A DNA stretch of 8,961 nt from SZUA-287 sp036397975 (GCA_036397975.1 DASWHW010000201.1:1-8961), one strand, 5' to 3'; counted from the first letter of the stretch, positions 1-6,960 are shown. The notes: a model not told the origin generated them from the sequence alone. A program made the numbers and translations.

Positions 1-2
1 TG

Positions 3-428
3 GGGTTCGTGCTGCTCGTTCTCCTCTTAGCCTCCTTTGCCTTTCCTCCGGACGATGGAGATCAGGTCGTCGGCCTTTGGCTCACCGGAGAGGGAAAAGC
101 CAAAGTCAAAATTTATGAGCTCGACGACCACTACTACGGCAAAATCATTTGGTCGAAGCAACAAGAGGAATCGTCTGAGATCCTGCGGGACATCAATAAT
201 CCGGAAGACACGCTGCGAACCAAACCCATTATCGGACTCGAAATTCTCCGCGACTTTGTATACCAAGATGATGAATGGGTGAACGGAATGATCTACGATC
301 CGGAAAGTGGTAACGATTACAAGGCGAAGATAGCTCTTCCGGGTACCAACGCGCTGAAGGTTAGAGGCTACATTCTGATTCCGTTCTTCGGGCGTTCCGA
401 AGTGTGGACTCGTACTTTCGATAAATAG
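3..428 (+). CDS. DUF2147 family secreted protein (5' end cut by window)
   Basis: This is the C-terminal majority of a small exported protein of the DUF2147 family, whose biochemical role is unknown. The frame is open from the window edge. It begins with a hydrophobic stretch (FVLLVLLLASFAF) that looks like the core and end of a signal peptide, with possible cleavage after SFA. The mature part carries the usual family landmarks: VVGLWLTGEGKAKVKIYE, YYGKIIW, DINNPEDTLRTKPIIGLEIL, MIYDPESGNDYKAK and, near the end, LKVRGYI followed by GRSEVWTR. A GTG at 9 could serve as a start, but it lacks the positively charged n-region of a signal peptide, so the true start is probably just upstream of the window. 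It ends with TAG at 426-428 and is followed by a terminator, so it is the last gene of its transcript. Family assignment rests on remembered motifs. Confidence 0.85.
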   Translation, partial: GFVLLVLLLASFAFPPDDGDQVVGLWLTGEGKAKVKIYELDDHYYGKIIWSKQQEESSEILRDINNPEDTLRTKPIIGLEILRDFVYQDDEWVNGMIYDPESGNDYKAKIALPGTNALKVRGYILIPFFGRSEVWTRTFDK

Positions 429-452
429 GCAGGTCAAAATATCTCATTCATG

Positions 453-474
453 AAGGGCACTCTCAAGTGCCCTT
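453..474 (+). terminator. Rho-independent terminator after the DUF2147 gene
   Basis: An 8-bp perfect stem (AAGGGCAC / GTGCCCTT) with a 6-nt loop (TCTCAA) lies 24 nt after the DUF2147 stop and is followed by a T-rich run (TCTTGTT). It separates the DUF2147 gene from the downstream methyltransferase operon. The GTG at 467, which would extend the methyltransferase frame upstream, lies inside the right arm. This argues against GTG 467 as a start. Confidence 0.65.
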
Positions 475-505
475 TCTTGTTGAGCAACGAAAAGGAAGTT
501 ATTCC

Positions 506-1234
506 ATGTCAATTGTTGTTCCTCGCAGAAGATTCTCGCCAACGGAACCGGAGATGATGGATCATCCCCACTGTGATCCGGCAATGCTCCGTGAAGATCT
601 TGCAAATCTGAGGAGGATCAATAAGTGGTTTGGTGGACACAGTGCGTTATTGCTTGGCATGAATGCGGTGGCAAAACGCATTCCTCCTGGCGATAGCGTG
701 AGGATTCTTGATCTTGGCACCGGCTCAGCCGACCATTTGCCGATACTCATTCGTCGGTTGAAGAAGAGCGGGCGACAAGTGGAGATTGTCGGAATCGAAA
801 AACAACAGCAGATTCTCGAAATTGCCCGTGCAATGACTTCGGGAATTGACGAAATCAATATTGTGGATGGTGATATTCGTACCCCACCTTTTCCTGACCG
901 GTCATTTGATGTTGTAACGGCGTCGTTGGTTCTCCATCATCACTCATTTGAAGATTGCGTGGTGATTCTCAAAGAGATGAAGCGACTGAGCAAATATGGG
1001 ATCGTCGTCAATGATTTGCAGCGTAGTTGGGTTGGGGCAGGAGTCACGTGGGGATTTACACACGCATTCATGCGCAATCCAATGACGCTGCATGACTCGA
1101 CCCTTTCTGTGTTGAGAGCGTTTACCTGGAACGAACTATCCACAATGGCAAAAGAGGCAGGATTGGAAAGGCACGCGATTTTCCGACACCCATTTTTTCG
1201 GTTCGTCCTCGTTGGTTGGACAGATGCACTCTGA
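506..1234 (+). CDS. Class I SAM-dependent methyltransferase
   Basis: This is a 242-residue predicted soluble methyltransferase with a Rossmann SAM-binding fold. Motif I is ILDLGTGSAD (residues 67-76). The acidic residue at the end of strand 2 is Glu98 in VGIEK. A DGDIRTPPF segment (121-129) matches the adenine-contact region, and FDVVTASLVLHH (134-145) matches motif IV and its flank. The N-terminal segment around LREDLANLRRINKWFGG (28-44) resembles methyltransferases often encoded beside polyketide synthases and FAD oxidoreductases; this is from memory. ATG 506 is chosen because AAGGAA (492-497) precedes it at good spacing, and the alternative GTG 467 lies in the upstream terminator. It is the first gene of a four-gene operon and overlaps the next gene by 11 bp. 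The substrate (O-, N- or C-methylation of a polyketide or lipid) cannot be told from sequence. Confidence 0.88.
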   Translation: MSIVVPRRRFSPTEPEMMDHPHCDPAMLREDLANLRRINKWFGGHSALLLGMNAVAKRIPPGDSVRILDLGTGSADHLPILIRRLKKSGRQVEIVGIEKQQQILEIARAMTSGIDEINIVDGDIRTPPFPDRSFDVVTASLVLHHHSFEDCVVILKEMKRLSKYGIVVNDLQRSWVGAGVTWGFTHAFMRNPMTLHDSTLSVLRAFTWNELSTMAKEAGLERHAIFRHPFFRFVLVGWTDAL

Positions 1235-1673
1235 AAATTCAATTACCATCAACGCGCCGCTTGAGGAAGTCTTCCGCGTGGCATCCGATCTTGTCAGTTG
1301 GCCACGAATTCTACCGCATTACCGCTATGTTCGCATTCTCCGGAATGTCGATGGTGCAGCGATTCTTCAGATGGCCGCATGGCGAAGGTGGATTCCGATC
1401 CAATGGACATCGGAACTTCGCGTTGACGAAACAGGTAAAGAAATTCACTTTCATCATCTGAAGGCGTTTACCAAGGGGATGAAGGTCGTCTGGAAATTCG
1501 AAAACATAAGTGAAGGTGTACGCGTGACGATTCATCATGATCTTCAGCCATCAATTCCTCTTATCGGGAAGTTCGTTGCTGAAAAAATCATCGGTAGCTT
1601 CTTTATTCGTTTTATCGCCAACCAAACTCTCACACACATGAAGAAGCATATCGAGACCCACTATGGAGCGTAG
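1224..1673 (+). CDS. SRPBCC family protein (polyketide cyclase/aromatase-like)
   Basis: This is a 149-residue single-domain START/Bet v1-like protein. The opening NSITINAPLEEVFRVASD, then SWPRILPHYRYVRIL, is the typical first strand, helix and WP loop of the SRPBCC superfamily, which includes polyketide aromatase/cyclases and COQ10-type lipid-binding proteins. The C-terminus ends in a long helix (KFVAEKIIGSFF to MKKHIETHY) that closes the hydrophobic cavity in this fold. ATG 1224 is preferred over TTG 1212 because it gives the usual compact N-terminus. The start lies inside the end of the methyltransferase gene (11-bp overlap), and the stop overlaps the ketosynthase start by another 11 bp, so its output is tied to both. 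Position beside a ketosynthase suggests it binds or folds the acyl/polyketide intermediate. A pure carrier or chaperone role is equally possible. Confidence 0.8.
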   Translation: MHSENSITINAPLEEVFRVASDLVSWPRILPHYRYVRILRNVDGAAILQMAAWRRWIPIQWTSELRVDETGKEIHFHHLKAFTKGMKVVWKFENISEGVRVTIHHDLQPSIPLIGKFVAEKIIGSFFIRFIANQTLTHMKKHIETHYGA

Positions 1674-2907
1674 GCGCGTGGTAATTACTGGCATTGGCGC
1701 GATCACGTCAATTGGCAATGGCAAGGAAGGATTATGGCGAGGCGTCTGCAACGGAACAAATGGCGTCCGGTCAATAACACGCTTTGATACTTCACAAATC
1801 AAAACCAAAGTCGCGGCGGAGATCGAAGACTTTGATCCGCTGGATTACTTTGACGCGAAGACTTCACGCAGGATGGATCGTTTTGCACAGATGGGCCTTG
1901 CCGCAAGCGATCTTGCGATTGCGGACGCAGGACTGCGACTCGGTCCTCAACATCGCAACGAACGCCTTGGCGTGACGATTGGAACCGCGCTGGGCGGAGT
2001 GGCAGGTGCGGAGCGACAGCACGAGGTCTATCTGAAGCAAGGCCTGCGAGCAGTAGACACCAGCCTTGCACTCACGGTCTTCGGCGGTTCAGGCTCCAGC
2101 AATATTGCGATTCGCTATGGTTGTACGGGACCAACCAACGCCAACTCAAACAGTTGTTCCTCAGGGACAATGGCGATCGGTGAGGCGTTTCGGAACATCA
2201 GCTATGGACAGGCAGACATCATGATCGCGGCCGGTGGTGAAGCCCCGCTCTATGAATTGACTTTCAGCGCTTTCGCAATCATCAAAACAATGTCAACAAA
2301 TCCTGACCCTTCATCTGCATGCAGGCCGTTTGACAAATTGCGCGACGGGTTCGTGATGGGAGAAGCTGCCGCCGTGTTGATCCTCGAAGAGTTAGGGCAC
2401 GCCCTCACAAGAAACGCCCGTATTTACGCGGAGCTTCTGGGGTATTCATCCAATAACGATGCGCACCATATGGTTATTCCCCGACCGGATGGAGAAAGCG
2501 CTGTGCGGGTGATGCGAGATGTGCTCGAGGAGGCCGGCGTATCTCCAAGAGAAATAAGCGCCATCAACGCTCACGCGAGTGCCACGCAGTTGAATGATCG
2601 AACCGAAACAGCGGCCATCAAGCAAGTGTTTGGAGAAGACGCCAGTCGTATTCCGATCAGCGCAACGAAATCAATGCATGGCCATGCATTGGGAGCCTCT
2701 GGTTCTGTAGAGGCTGCGATTTGCGCGTTGATGTTTGAGAAAAACTTCGTGCCTCCGACGATGAATCTCTTCAACCCCGACCCGGACTGCGATCTTGATT
2801 ACGTCCCGAACGTTGGACGACCGCAGCCAATCGAATATGTTCTCTCGAACTCCTTTGGCTTTGGAGGTATTAACGCTTCATTGTTGCTTGGAAGATATCA
2901 GGGATGA
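1663..2907 (+). CDS. Beta-ketoacyl-ACP synthase, FabF/type II PKS KS-like
   Basis: This is a full-length 414-residue thiolase-fold condensing enzyme expected to join malonyl-ACP units to an acyl chain. The start MERRRVVITGIGAITSIGNG is typical of the family. The nucleophile is Cys165 in NSNSCSSGTM, the two histidines are His304 (NAHASAT) and His341 (SMHGHALGASG), Lys336 is present, and the glycine-rich tail NSFGFGG lies at 397-402. It is therefore a catalytically competent KS and not a chain-length factor, which would lack the Cys. Two details differ from housekeeping FabF: the nucleophile context is CSSG, closer to the CTSG of type II polyketide KS, and the usual HGTST is HASAT. Its place between a cyclase-like gene and a flavoenzyme, with no fab genes nearby, favours secondary or lipid biosynthesis over bulk fatty acid synthesis. 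The product is unknown. Confidence 0.9.
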   Translation: MERRRVVITGIGAITSIGNGKEGLWRGVCNGTNGVRSITRFDTSQIKTKVAAEIEDFDPLDYFDAKTSRRMDRFAQMGLAASDLAIADAGLRLGPQHRNERLGVTIGTALGGVAGAERQHEVYLKQGLRAVDTSLALTVFGGSGSSNIAIRYGCTGPTNANSNSCSSGTMAIGEAFRNISYGQADIMIAAGGEAPLYELTFSAFAIIKTMSTNPDPSSACRPFDKLRDGFVMGEAAAVLILEELGHALTRNARIYAELLGYSSNNDAHHMVIPRPDGESAVRVMRDVLEEAGVSPREISAINAHASATQLNDRTETAAIKQVFGEDASRIPISATKSMHGHALGASGSVEAAICALMFEKNFVPPTMNLFNPDPDCDLDYVPNVGRPQPIEYVLSNSFGFGGINASLLLGRYQG

Positions 2908-4040
2908 ATGTTGCGGTAGAGTACGACGCTATTGTCGTGGGTGGAGGGCCCGCAGGTTCTTCCTGCGCGACTATTCTTGCTCAAGCAGGAATGAAAACCC
3001 TCGTTCTGGAGAAAGCAGCATTTCCGCGACCCAAAATCTGCGGTGATTGTATTCATCCGAAAGCGTGGCCTTTGTTCGATCGGCTCGGAGTCTCCGAGAA
3101 GTTCCGTCAGAATTCCCATAGAGTTATCCGGAGACTGTCGGTTACGAATCAAGGCGGGAAAAGCGTTTCGGTCGATCTTCAAGAAAACAACGAGCGGCCA
3201 TTCTTCAGCATGCAGAGAAGTGAATTTGACGACATTCTCCTCCGCCACGCCGCGGATAGGGGAACAGAAGTTCTAACGCGTCATGAGATGATCGGCGTGA
3301 AAAGAGACAGCGATGTCTGGGAAATCGAAGTCAGGAACAACAGCAACTCGACTATTTCATGGTTTCGGTGTCGGGTTCTTATCGGTGCAGATGGCCGGAA
3401 CTCACGCGTCGGTGAACATTTTCGGAGGCTGGGACTTGTCCGGCATTCGCATGTCCGGAAAGACCGATGTGGAGTGCAGTGGCACACTCAGTACCAGGAG
3501 GCGGTTGCGGACGGTGTAGAAATGTATCTATTCGCATTGGGTTATGCGGGTGTTGTCAACTGTTCTAATGAAACTGCAACCATGGGAATGGTGACAAGTC
3601 CGGATATTGCTGCTATTGCAAAAAGGGATTTTCCATTCTTTCTTCGCAAGACGCTCCACGCCAACGATAAGGCTCGCTGGCGAATTCCTTTATGCGCTCC
3701 AACTGACAATGTGTTCACTGCTTCTCCTATTCATCCACGACGAACATTGGTAGAAGGACAGGGGGCAAGACTCATCGGTGATGCAAGGCAGACAGTTGAG
3801 CCATTTACGGGACATGGGGTCCTTCTTGCTTTGCACGATGGAATTTCATCGGGATTATCAATCGTGGAGGAACGAAAACACCCTCCAAAAAAATCCCTCA
3901 TCGAATCTCACTTCATGCCAAATCACTTCTTCTCGCCAGTTTTGCGAAAACCCTCGTTTGCTGAGTCGGCAGTTTCTTTTGCATCGTACTTCCCAAGTTT
4001 GGTTACCATCTTGGGCAAAGTTGCGTATTCCTCTCGGTAG
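2904..4040 (+). CDS. FAD-dependent oxidoreductase, geranylgeranyl reductase-like
   Basis: This is a 378-residue flavoprotein of the GR2/PHBH-type fold. The FAD dinucleotide motif VVGGGPAGSS lies at 11-20, with Glu36 closing the second strand (LVLEK). PRPKICGD (41-48) is the characteristic segment after it in geranylgeranyl reductases and related enzymes. IGADGRNSRVG (160-170) and GDARQTVEPFTGHG (292-305) supply the second and third FAD contacts. In place of the GYGW-type substrate motif of archaeal geranylgeranyl reductases it has ALGYAGVV (211-218), so the substrate probably differs. No transmembrane helix is obvious; the C-terminus is moderately hydrophobic. Its ATG overlaps the ketosynthase stop (ATGA, 2904-2907), and it is the last gene of the operon. 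The likely role is a redox step (ring hydroxylation, dehydrogenation or double-bond reduction) on the ketosynthase product. Confidence 0.87.
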   Translation: MNVAVEYDAIVVGGGPAGSSCATILAQAGMKTLVLEKAAFPRPKICGDCIHPKAWPLFDRLGVSEKFRQNSHRVIRRLSVTNQGGKSVSVDLQENNERPFFSMQRSEFDDILLRHAADRGTEVLTRHEMIGVKRDSDVWEIEVRNNSNSTISWFRCRVLIGADGRNSRVGEHFRRLGLVRHSHVRKDRCGVQWHTQYQEAVADGVEMYLFALGYAGVVNCSNETATMGMVTSPDIAAIAKRDFPFFLRKTLHANDKARWRIPLCAPTDNVFTASPIHPRRTLVEGQGARLIGDARQTVEPFTGHGVLLALHDGISSGLSIVEERKHPPKKSLIESHFMPNHFFSPVLRKPSFAESAVSFASYFPSLVTILGKVAYSSR

Positions 4041-4079
4041 TCCATTCATCAAGGGACGTTCAAGGAAGAACAAGCAAAC

Positions 4080-4115
4080 TCACCAAAGCAATTCATTTGT
4101 TTTTCAGCTTGGTGA
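4080..4115 (+). terminator. Possible hairpin downstream of the biosynthetic operon
   Basis: TCACCAAAGC (4080-4089) and GCTTGGTGA (4107-4115) can form a 9-bp stem with a single bulged A and a 17-nt loop. It lies about 40 nt after the flavoenzyme stop codon. No T-run follows, so it is at best a weak terminator or an mRNA 3'-end stabilising hairpin. Confidence 0.35.
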
Positions 4116-4136
4116 ATTCGGAAGATGACGGCCAAG

Positions 4137-4166
4137 TTGAAATTCTTCGCTCTTTTCGGTTAATTA
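4137..4166 (+). promoter_or_regulatory. Weak candidate promoter for the ferredoxin gene
   Basis: TTGAAA (4137-4142) and TAATTA (4161-4166), separated by 18 bp, resemble -35 and -10 boxes. They sit about 45 nt before the ferredoxin ATG, within the 169-nt gap after the biosynthetic operon. The region is AT-rich, so a chance match is quite possible, and some Bacteroidota use a different promoter consensus. Confidence 0.3.
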
Positions 4167-4209
4167 ATCGTGAAATTCCCACCGTTCTTCAATTCGAGTA
4201 AAGGCTTAC

Positions 4210-4581
4210 ATGGCAGACGGAGTCAAACCAAAGAAACGCCCTCGAGAGCTAGCGATTATCGATCAATCAGGTTGTACGGGTTGTGAAGTCTGCATCGAGT
4301 TTTGTCCGGTCGACTGCATCCTCACCGTCCCCGGCCCTGATCACGACCAGCACAAAAAGCTGGTTGAAATTGATCTCGACATCTGCATCGGATGTAAGCT
4401 TTGCGTGAAATACTGTCCGTGGGAAACTATTCAAATGATCCCGAGCGGGGAGGCATCTGCGATCGCTCAGGAATGGACGGAGCGGTCTGTTCTTCCGGAG
4501 GCCGAGTGGATTCAGGGAACGGATATTGAGATAGTGGATGGAGGTGCGTTGCCGATTCCCGGCGGTTCCCCATTCTCATAG
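4210..4581 (+). CDS. 2[4Fe-4S] dicluster ferredoxin-like protein
   Basis: This is a 123-residue soluble iron-sulfur electron carrier. Two full cysteine motifs are present: CTGCEVCIEFCP (Cys22, 25, 28, 32) and CIGCKLCVKYCP (Cys59, 62, 65, 69). Each cluster should be bound by three cysteines of one motif plus the fourth of the other. An additional Cys36 (PVDCI) matches the CPVDCI variant known in many ferredoxins. About 26 residues separate the motifs, longer than in clostridial ferredoxin, with a PGPDHDQHKK insert. A roughly 50-residue acidic C-terminal extension follows the second motif and ends in a Gly/Pro-rich tail. ATG 4210 follows AAAGG at short spacing. It is separated from the upstream flavoenzyme by 169 nt and converges with the ComEA-like gene 8 bp away. 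It could donate electrons to the neighbouring flavoenzyme, but nothing here proves that. Confidence 0.9.
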   Translation: MADGVKPKKRPRELAIIDQSGCTGCEVCIEFCPVDCILTVPGPDHDQHKKLVEIDLDICIGCKLCVKYCPWETIQMIPSGEASAIAQEWTERSVLPEAEWIQGTDIEIVDGGALPIPGGSPFS

Positions 4582-4592
4582 TCTTGAGACTA
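4579..4592. terminator. Short symmetric hairpin across two convergent stop codons
   Basis: TAGTC-TTGA-GACTA forms a perfect 5-bp stem with a tetraloop. The left arm begins with the ferredoxin TAG stop (4579-4581), and the right arm ends with the complement of the TAG stop of the minus-strand ComEA-like gene (4590-4592). The same hairpin can therefore form at the end of either transcript. It is short and has no strong U-tract on either side, so terminator activity is uncertain. Confidence 0.3.
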
Positions 4593-5054
4593 CTTTGACC
4601 GCAGTTCTGTGCCAATCGTAATATAGGGGCGAATCTTTTCCAGCGTTTTCTTTCCAATTCCCCTCACCCTCATTATTTCTTCGATCGTCTGAAATTTGCC
4701 GGAATCCTCACGAGAGAGAATGATCCGGTCTGCGTATTGCTCTCCAATTCCCGGAAGGAGTAGTAGTTCTTCCTTTGTTGCCGTGTTGATGTTAATGCTG
4801 CGAGGTGCGAGGGTCTTTCTCTTTTCTTCCCGCGTAGAATCCTGTCGCGTTGCCCGCTCCAGGGAATCACGTCGCGAGAGCTCGAGGAACTCCTTTTCAA
4901 TTTCACGGTAATCGAATTGTTGATCCTGATCAGACGAGGCGGATTTCTTGAACCATTGAATTCCCACGCCGATCAAAAAGGCAAGACAAAGGAGAAGAAC
5001 AACGATGATTTCGTTTTTCGAAAAGCCGAACTTCTCCTGCAGTGACGAGAACAT
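4590..5054 (-). CDS. ComEA-like helix-hairpin-helix protein, membrane-anchored
   Basis: This is a 154-residue protein with one N-terminal membrane helix (about residues 15-33, IIVVLLLCLAFLIGVGI) preceded by a short cytoplasmic-type segment. A charged, probably helical linker (40-85) follows, and then a C-terminal ComEA-type DNA-binding module. The module starts with ININTATKEEL (88-97) and has two helix-hairpin-helix hairpins, LLPGIGEQYADRII (99-112) and VRGIGKKTLEKI (130-141). ComEA proteins bind incoming double-stranded DNA at the membrane during natural transformation; in many genomes such proteins are annotated only from this domain. The start is the only ATG before the membrane helix; its ribosome site is weak. 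It lies 45 bp downstream of dnaJ on the same strand with no visible terminator between, so it may be transcribed with the heat-shock operon. No other competence gene is in the window. Confidence 0.85.
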   Translation of the reverse strand: MFSSLQEKFGFSKNEIIVVLLLCLAFLIGVGIQWFKKSASSDQDQQFDYREIEKEFLELSRRDSLERATRQDSTREEKRKTLAPRSININTATKEELLLLPGIGEQYADRIILSREDSGKFQTIEEIMRVRGIGKKTLEKIRPYITIGTELRSK

Positions 5055-5099
5055 GCCTCGCGCCGATATGGTAACTTCGTGAGAAAGGGAAAGAAGAAA

Positions 5100-6278
5100 T
5101 TACGAGAACGCTTTTTTCATCCGGCCGAAGAAGCTTTTATCGGAATTTGCCGACTTGTCTCCCTCTTTCGGATTCATGTTATCAGACTCGGAGAGTTCTT
5201 TGAGAAGATCACGCTCTTTCGAGTTTACTCTTGTGGGAACCCACACATTTACACGCACGAGCTGATCGCCGCGTCCATGGCTGTTCAGGTGAGGAATTCC
5301 CTTATCTCGCATCCGGAGAATTCTCCCGGATTGAGTTCCCGCGTCAACGCGCAACTTTGCTCGTCCGTTTAAGGTTGGAACTTCGACGTCCGCGCCCGTG
5401 ACGGCTTCCGGAAAACTAACAAGAAGGTCCAGGATTACATCGTTTCCATTGCGCGTAAAGACGGGATGCGGTTCTTCCTCGATGACCACAATAATGTCGC
5501 CGGCCGGTCCACCGCGACGCCCCGCGTTCCCTTCGCGATGCAGGGGTATATAATTCCCCTCGCTCACCCCTGCGGGGATATTGACCTTAATCGTGCTCTC
5601 GCCCTGCACGCGTCCTTCGCCGCTGCAGGTGGAGCATGGATCACGAACGATGGTTCCTTCTCCGCCGCAGTTATTGCAGGCAGTGATATTGACAAACTGA
5701 CCAAAGACCGAGCGTGAGACCTGACGCAGTTCCCCTGTTCCTCCACATTGCGGGCAGGAGGTCTTCGCACTCGACGACTTTGCCCCCGAGCCGTGGCAGG
5801 TTTCACAAACCTTCCACTTCTTGATCTTTATCTTTTTCTCCACTCCCATGGCGATCTCTTCAAGCGAGAGAGACAGCCTCAATTTCAGATCAGACCCTGG
5901 AGATCCGCTTCCCGATTGACGTCGTTGGCGACCGCCTCCTCCACCAAAAACATCGTCCAAGATCGACCCTCCGCCAAATCCGCCGCCAAAGATCTCACTG
6001 AAGGTACTGAAGATATCGTTGACGTCGGTAAAGGGCCTTCCGCCTCCGGCACCGCGCAGTCCATCATGCCCGAACTGGTCATACCTGCGCCGCTTGTCAG
6101 GATCACGAAGGACTTCGTATGCCTCCGCCGCCTCCTTGAACTTCGATTCGGCTTCTGTGTTGCCAGGATTCCGGTCGGGGTGAAACTGCATCGCAAGTTT
6201 TCGGTAGGACTTCTTTATATCATCGGCAGAAGCGTTCTTCTGGATCCCCAGAACCTCATAGTAATCTCGTTTGCTCAT
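5100..6278 (-). CDS. dnaJ: Chaperone protein DnaJ (Hsp40, type I)
   Basis: This is a complete 392-residue type I DnaJ, the cochaperone that delivers unfolded substrates to DnaK and stimulates its ATPase in the cytoplasm. The J domain (about 1-70) has the essential HPD at 33-35. A Gly/Phe-rich linker (about 76-117) contains GGGFGGG and a Phe-Gly-rich DVFGGGGG. The zinc-finger domain has all four CxxCxGxG motifs: CETCHGSG (158-165), CPQCGGTG (175-182), CNNCGGEG (201-208) and CSTCSGEG (215-222). The C-terminal substrate-binding domains follow, including DIIVVIEEEPHPVFTRNGND (261-280). The C-terminal tail after about 365 is charged, Ser/Lys-rich and probably flexible. The start codon overlaps the grpE stop (ATGA on the minus strand, 6275-6278), indicating coupled translation. 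No defect is seen. Confidence 0.98.
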   Translation of the reverse strand: MSKRDYYEVLGIQKNASADDIKKSYRKLAMQFHPDRNPGNTEAESKFKEAAEAYEVLRDPDKRRRYDQFGHDGLRGAGGGRPFTDVNDIFSTFSEIFGGGFGGGSILDDVFGGGGGRQRRQSGSGSPGSDLKLRLSLSLEEIAMGVEKKIKIKKWKVCETCHGSGAKSSSAKTSCPQCGGTGELRQVSRSVFGQFVNITACNNCGGEGTIVRDPCSTCSGEGRVQGESTIKVNIPAGVSEGNYIPLHREGNAGRRGGPAGDIIVVIEEEPHPVFTRNGNDVILDLLVSFPEAVTGADVEVPTLNGRAKLRVDAGTQSGRILRMRDKGIPHLNSHGRGDQLVRVNVWVPTRVNSKERDLLKELSESDNMNPKEGDKSANSDKSFFGRMKKAFS

Positions 6279-6949
6279 TCTGCGGCTTTCTTCTCTTCTG
6301 TTCCGTCGCCGCCTGTGCCGTCTTGATCATCTGCTCCAACTTCCGGCGCGCTCGAGACAATCACCTTTGCGTGGCGTAACACTTTATCATGGAGGTGATA
6401 TCCCTTTTCCACTTCTTCCACAACAGTGTTCGGGGGGACATCGGCGGATGAGCTTTGCAATAGCGCATCATGAAAATCTACATTGAAGGGTTGACCGAGA
6501 GAGTCGAACGCCTTCAGGCCCTGCGCCTCAAGTACTTTTGCAAGTTTGTTCGCAACGAGCTCTATCCCCTTATAAAACTGGTCGAAATCGTGCTTTGCCG
6601 ATCCGGCTTTCATCGACCGCTGGAAGTCGTCCAGGATTGGAAGAATCTGGGAAATCAAACGCTCGTTTGCGTACTTGATCAATTCAATACGCTCGCCATC
6701 GGTGCGCTTCTTGTAATTATCGAATTCCGCAGCCTTGCGCAGAAACTGATCCTTGTATGCCTCTGCGCTTTTCTGTGCCTCCTCAAGCTTTTTCTGGAAG
6801 AGTTGCAGTTCGTTTATTTCTTCCGCAGGCCCTTCACCAGCAACAGATGCGGACGGCTCTACCGTTTCCTCTTGTTGGACTGATTCGTCTTTTGTCTCTT
6901 CCTTATCCTTGTTGCTTGCTTCGTTTGCTGTGTCCTTGCGCTCAGTCAT
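6275..6949 (-). CDS. grpE: Nucleotide exchange factor GrpE
   Basis: This is a 224-residue GrpE, which releases ADP from DnaK. The first 45 residues are acidic, low-complexity and presumably disordered. A long helical, coiled-coil dimerisation region follows (about 46-100, LQLFQKKLEEAQKSAEAYKD onward, with FLRKAAEFDNYKKRT). The conserved LPILDDFQRSM segment and the C-terminal beta domain come next, the latter with FNVDFHDAL and VEKGYHLHDKVLRHAKVIVS. A second acidic Gly/Asp-rich tail ends the protein. Two adjacent ATG codons occur at 6952 and 6949. The second is preferred because GGAG lies only 1 nt before the first but 4 nt before the second. It sits 11 bp downstream of hrcA and its stop overlaps the dnaJ start, so hrcA-grpE-dnaJ form one operon. 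Confidence 0.97.
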   Translation of the reverse strand: MTERKDTANEASNKDKEETKDESVQQEETVEPSASVAGEGPAEEINELQLFQKKLEEAQKSAEAYKDQFLRKAAEFDNYKKRTDGERIELIKYANERLISQILPILDDFQRSMKAGSAKHDFDQFYKGIELVANKLAKVLEAQGLKAFDSLGQPFNVDFHDALLQSSSADVPPNTVVEEVEKGYHLHDKVLRHAKVIVSSAPEVGADDQDGTGGDGTEEKKAAE

Positions 6950-6960
6950 CATACTCCATT

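Noticed and set aside
467..505. Longer methyltransferase form starting at GTG 467
   Set aside because: The GTG lies in the right arm of the upstream terminator hairpin, while ATG 506 has a good ribosome site (AAGGAA, 492-497).
2904..4040. Flavin-dependent halogenase
   Set aside because: RWRIP (259-263) superficially recalls the WxWxIP motif, but the first Trp position is not matched and the rest looks like the geranylgeranyl reductase-type group.
5748..6326. 192-codon plus-strand open frame
   Set aside because: It lies antisense to dnaJ and its translation shows no domain or sensible composition. The minus strand has a complete DnaJ with all family motifs.
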